From Lachnospiraceae bacterium (GTDB lineage: Bacteria; Bacillota; Clostridia; Lachnospirales; Lachnospiraceae), in the NCBI GenBank assembly GCA_021199405.1, contig JAJQID010000129.1, positions 1 to 6,432 of the forward strand: DNA of 6,432 nt. The letters are read 5' to 3'. Of this stretch, positions 5,410 through 6,432 are shown piece after piece. Made by a program: the position numbers and the translations under genes. The first letter of the stretch is position 1; every line of letters begins with the position of its first letter. The notes beneath the pieces were generated by a model. The model was not told the DNA's origin, did not search any database, and saw only the letters and a list, made by a program, of their open reading frames with translations.

Positions 5410-6426
5410 TTATTCACCGCTCCCGACAACTGCGGAGTCATCTCTGTGAGAAAAATTTCTGCAGAATTCTCTGTAATTATAATCCTTTTCCGGGCGACAG
5501 AGCACTGCAAAATCAATGGAGTCAAACAGCTGCCCGCTCCCCTTGCCGCAATAGGTCAGTTTCTGTATCACATGATAAAATAAATCTGAGACAACGGCGG
5601 CATCATTGCCAAATACGCCGCAGCCAAAAGCGCCCAGAATCAGATGACGATAATTCTGCGAAGCCGCGACCAGAAGCATTCCCTGAATGCGCCGATACAG
5701 CATAATTTCATATTCCTGCTGCGACATACCTTCCAGCCCCAGGCGAATCATCGGGGCCGCACAGCTCATGACAGAAATCGGAAACGGCTCGGAAAGTGTC
5801 TCAGAGGAAGCGTCCCTGATAACCTCCACGCAGGGCGAAATCATCACACCGTCAGAACCCATGTGTGTTTTGCGCGCATTATTATAATCATAATATTTCT
5901 TTGCATCGTTACTTTCCAGAGAAAGCAGTAGAGAGGACCTGCGACAGAGATCCTCCTCCTGTGCGCTGGCACCCTTGCGGGTCTGACCGCCGGGATGCGT
6001 GGAGCTTGCCAGATTCAGGACCAGAACTTTCGGGTCTGAATCGCCCTTTTCTTTTAATTCCAGATATTTCCTCTGTGCAAGGACCAGAGCATCCATATTT
6101 TCACAGCCAAACATGCAGCCTGACATTGCCTGCGTCCGTTCCCCGGCACTTTCCACATTGTCCGTGACAGAAGCCGTTTCCGGAGCGGAGACTTCCTCCG
6201 TCCGCAGCTCATCAATTTTTTCCGGCAGAAACACCTGTATTTTTCTCATCTGTTCCGGGGAGAAGGAAAGCTTTATTTCCTGTCCTTCTTTTTCAAAGCT
6301 CCCATTTTCCAGAATCCCCAGCGTATCCTCCAGTATCTCCCTGTTCTTTTTCCTGCGCATTTCCTTCTGCCGTTCTCTTTCCTGAATTTCTTCTTCGGAA
6401 AGTCCTTTGTATTCCGCGGCCCGCAT
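5410..6426 (-). CDS. TIGR02452-family protein (microbial PARG-like macrodomain, ADP-ribose hydrolase candidate)
   Basis: The reading frame gives 338 residues from an ATG 6 nt inside the window edge; it stays open to the edge, so the true start may lie further upstream. Residues 30-42 (EILEDTLGILENG) match the N-terminal region typical of TIGR02452/DUF2263. The catalytic stretch is HPGGQTRKGASAQEED (144-159): the PARG signature GGG-x(6-8)-QEE, with Gln148 in the third glycine position and Glu158 as the likely catalytic acid. SCAAPMIR (221-228) and LGAFGCGVFGND (264-275) complete the macrodomain ADP-ribose pocket. Known relatives remove poly- or mono-ADP-ribose from proteins; the target here is unknown. 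The first ~28 residues form an extra charged helix. It is the upstream partner of the cysteine-cluster gene. The promoter is outside the window. Confidence 0.85.
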   Translation of the reverse strand: MRAAEYKGLSEEEIQERERQKEMRRKKNREILEDTLGILENGSFEKEGQEIKLSFSPEQMRKIQVFLPEKIDELRTEEVSAPETASVTDNVESAGERTQAMSGCMFGCENMDALVLAQRKYLELKEKGDSDPKVLVLNLASSTHPGGQTRKGASAQEEDLCRRSSLLLSLESNDAKKYYDYNNARKTHMGSDGVMISPCVEVIRDASSETLSEPFPISVMSCAAPMIRLGLEGMSQQEYEIMLYRRIQGMLLVAASQNYRHLILGAFGCGVFGNDAAVVSDLFYHVIQKLTYCGKGSGQLFDSIDFAVLCRPEKDYNYREFCRNFSHRDDSAVVGSGE

Positions 6427-6432
6427 CTGCGC

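Noticed and set aside
1..6432. Search for CRISPR repeats, tRNA or rRNA, insertion-sequence ends and attachment sites
   Set aside because: No regularly spaced repeats, tRNA-like cloverleaf, transposase or integrase frame, or flanking inverted repeats were seen; the only repeats are the short local ones listed.

Overview
The window looks like chromosomal DNA from a mid-GC Firmicute. Lachnospiraceae or a related Clostridia group fits best. The grounds are the strong AGGAGG-type ribosome binding sites, the extended -10 promoters, and the clostridial style of the proteins: an NhaC antiporter, a UBA-like/DUF4342 membrane protein, an ArlR/CovR-type regulator with its kinase, and a TIGR02452 protein. 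This placement is inferred from protein character only. I see no RNA genes, CRISPR array, insertion sequence or phage gene.

Left part (1-2305). The 5' half of an NhaC-type Na+/H+ antiporter gene runs leftward out of the window. A 385 bp divergent control region separates it from a rightward PAP2-family membrane phosphatase gene. That region holds one promoter for each direction, both with extended -10 elements, plus a hairpin at the predicted 5' end of the nhaC mRNA and a 9 bp direct repeat just downstream of the PAP2 -10 box. A free methionine-(R)-sulfoxide reductase (a GAF-domain enzyme) follows on the same strand after 115 bp.

Middle part (2314-5006). A compact leftward operon reads, in transcription order: a small protein with an EF-Ts/UBA-like N-terminus and a DUF4342 membrane domain, an OmpR-family response regulator, and a HAMP-type sensor histidine kinase. 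The gaps are only 4-5 bp, and the ribosome binding sites sit inside the preceding genes. A good promoter (TTGAAA, 17 bp spacer, TAGAAT) lies upstream with a leader of about 177 nt. The kinase gene ends 8 bp from the convergent reductase gene.

Right part (5009-6432). A second leftward operon contains a TIGR02452-type (microbial PARG-like macrodomain) protein followed 18 bp later by a small cysteine-cluster protein of the YkgJ kind. It ends in a strong rho-independent terminator whose T-tract almost touches the -35 box of the next operon. The promoter of this operon lies outside the window.

Nothing here is a clearly new system. The two pairings most worth following are the PARG-like protein with the metal-cluster-type protein, and the UBA-like/DUF4342 protein built into a two-component operon. 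The reductase is also notable because it lacks one of the family's three cysteines.
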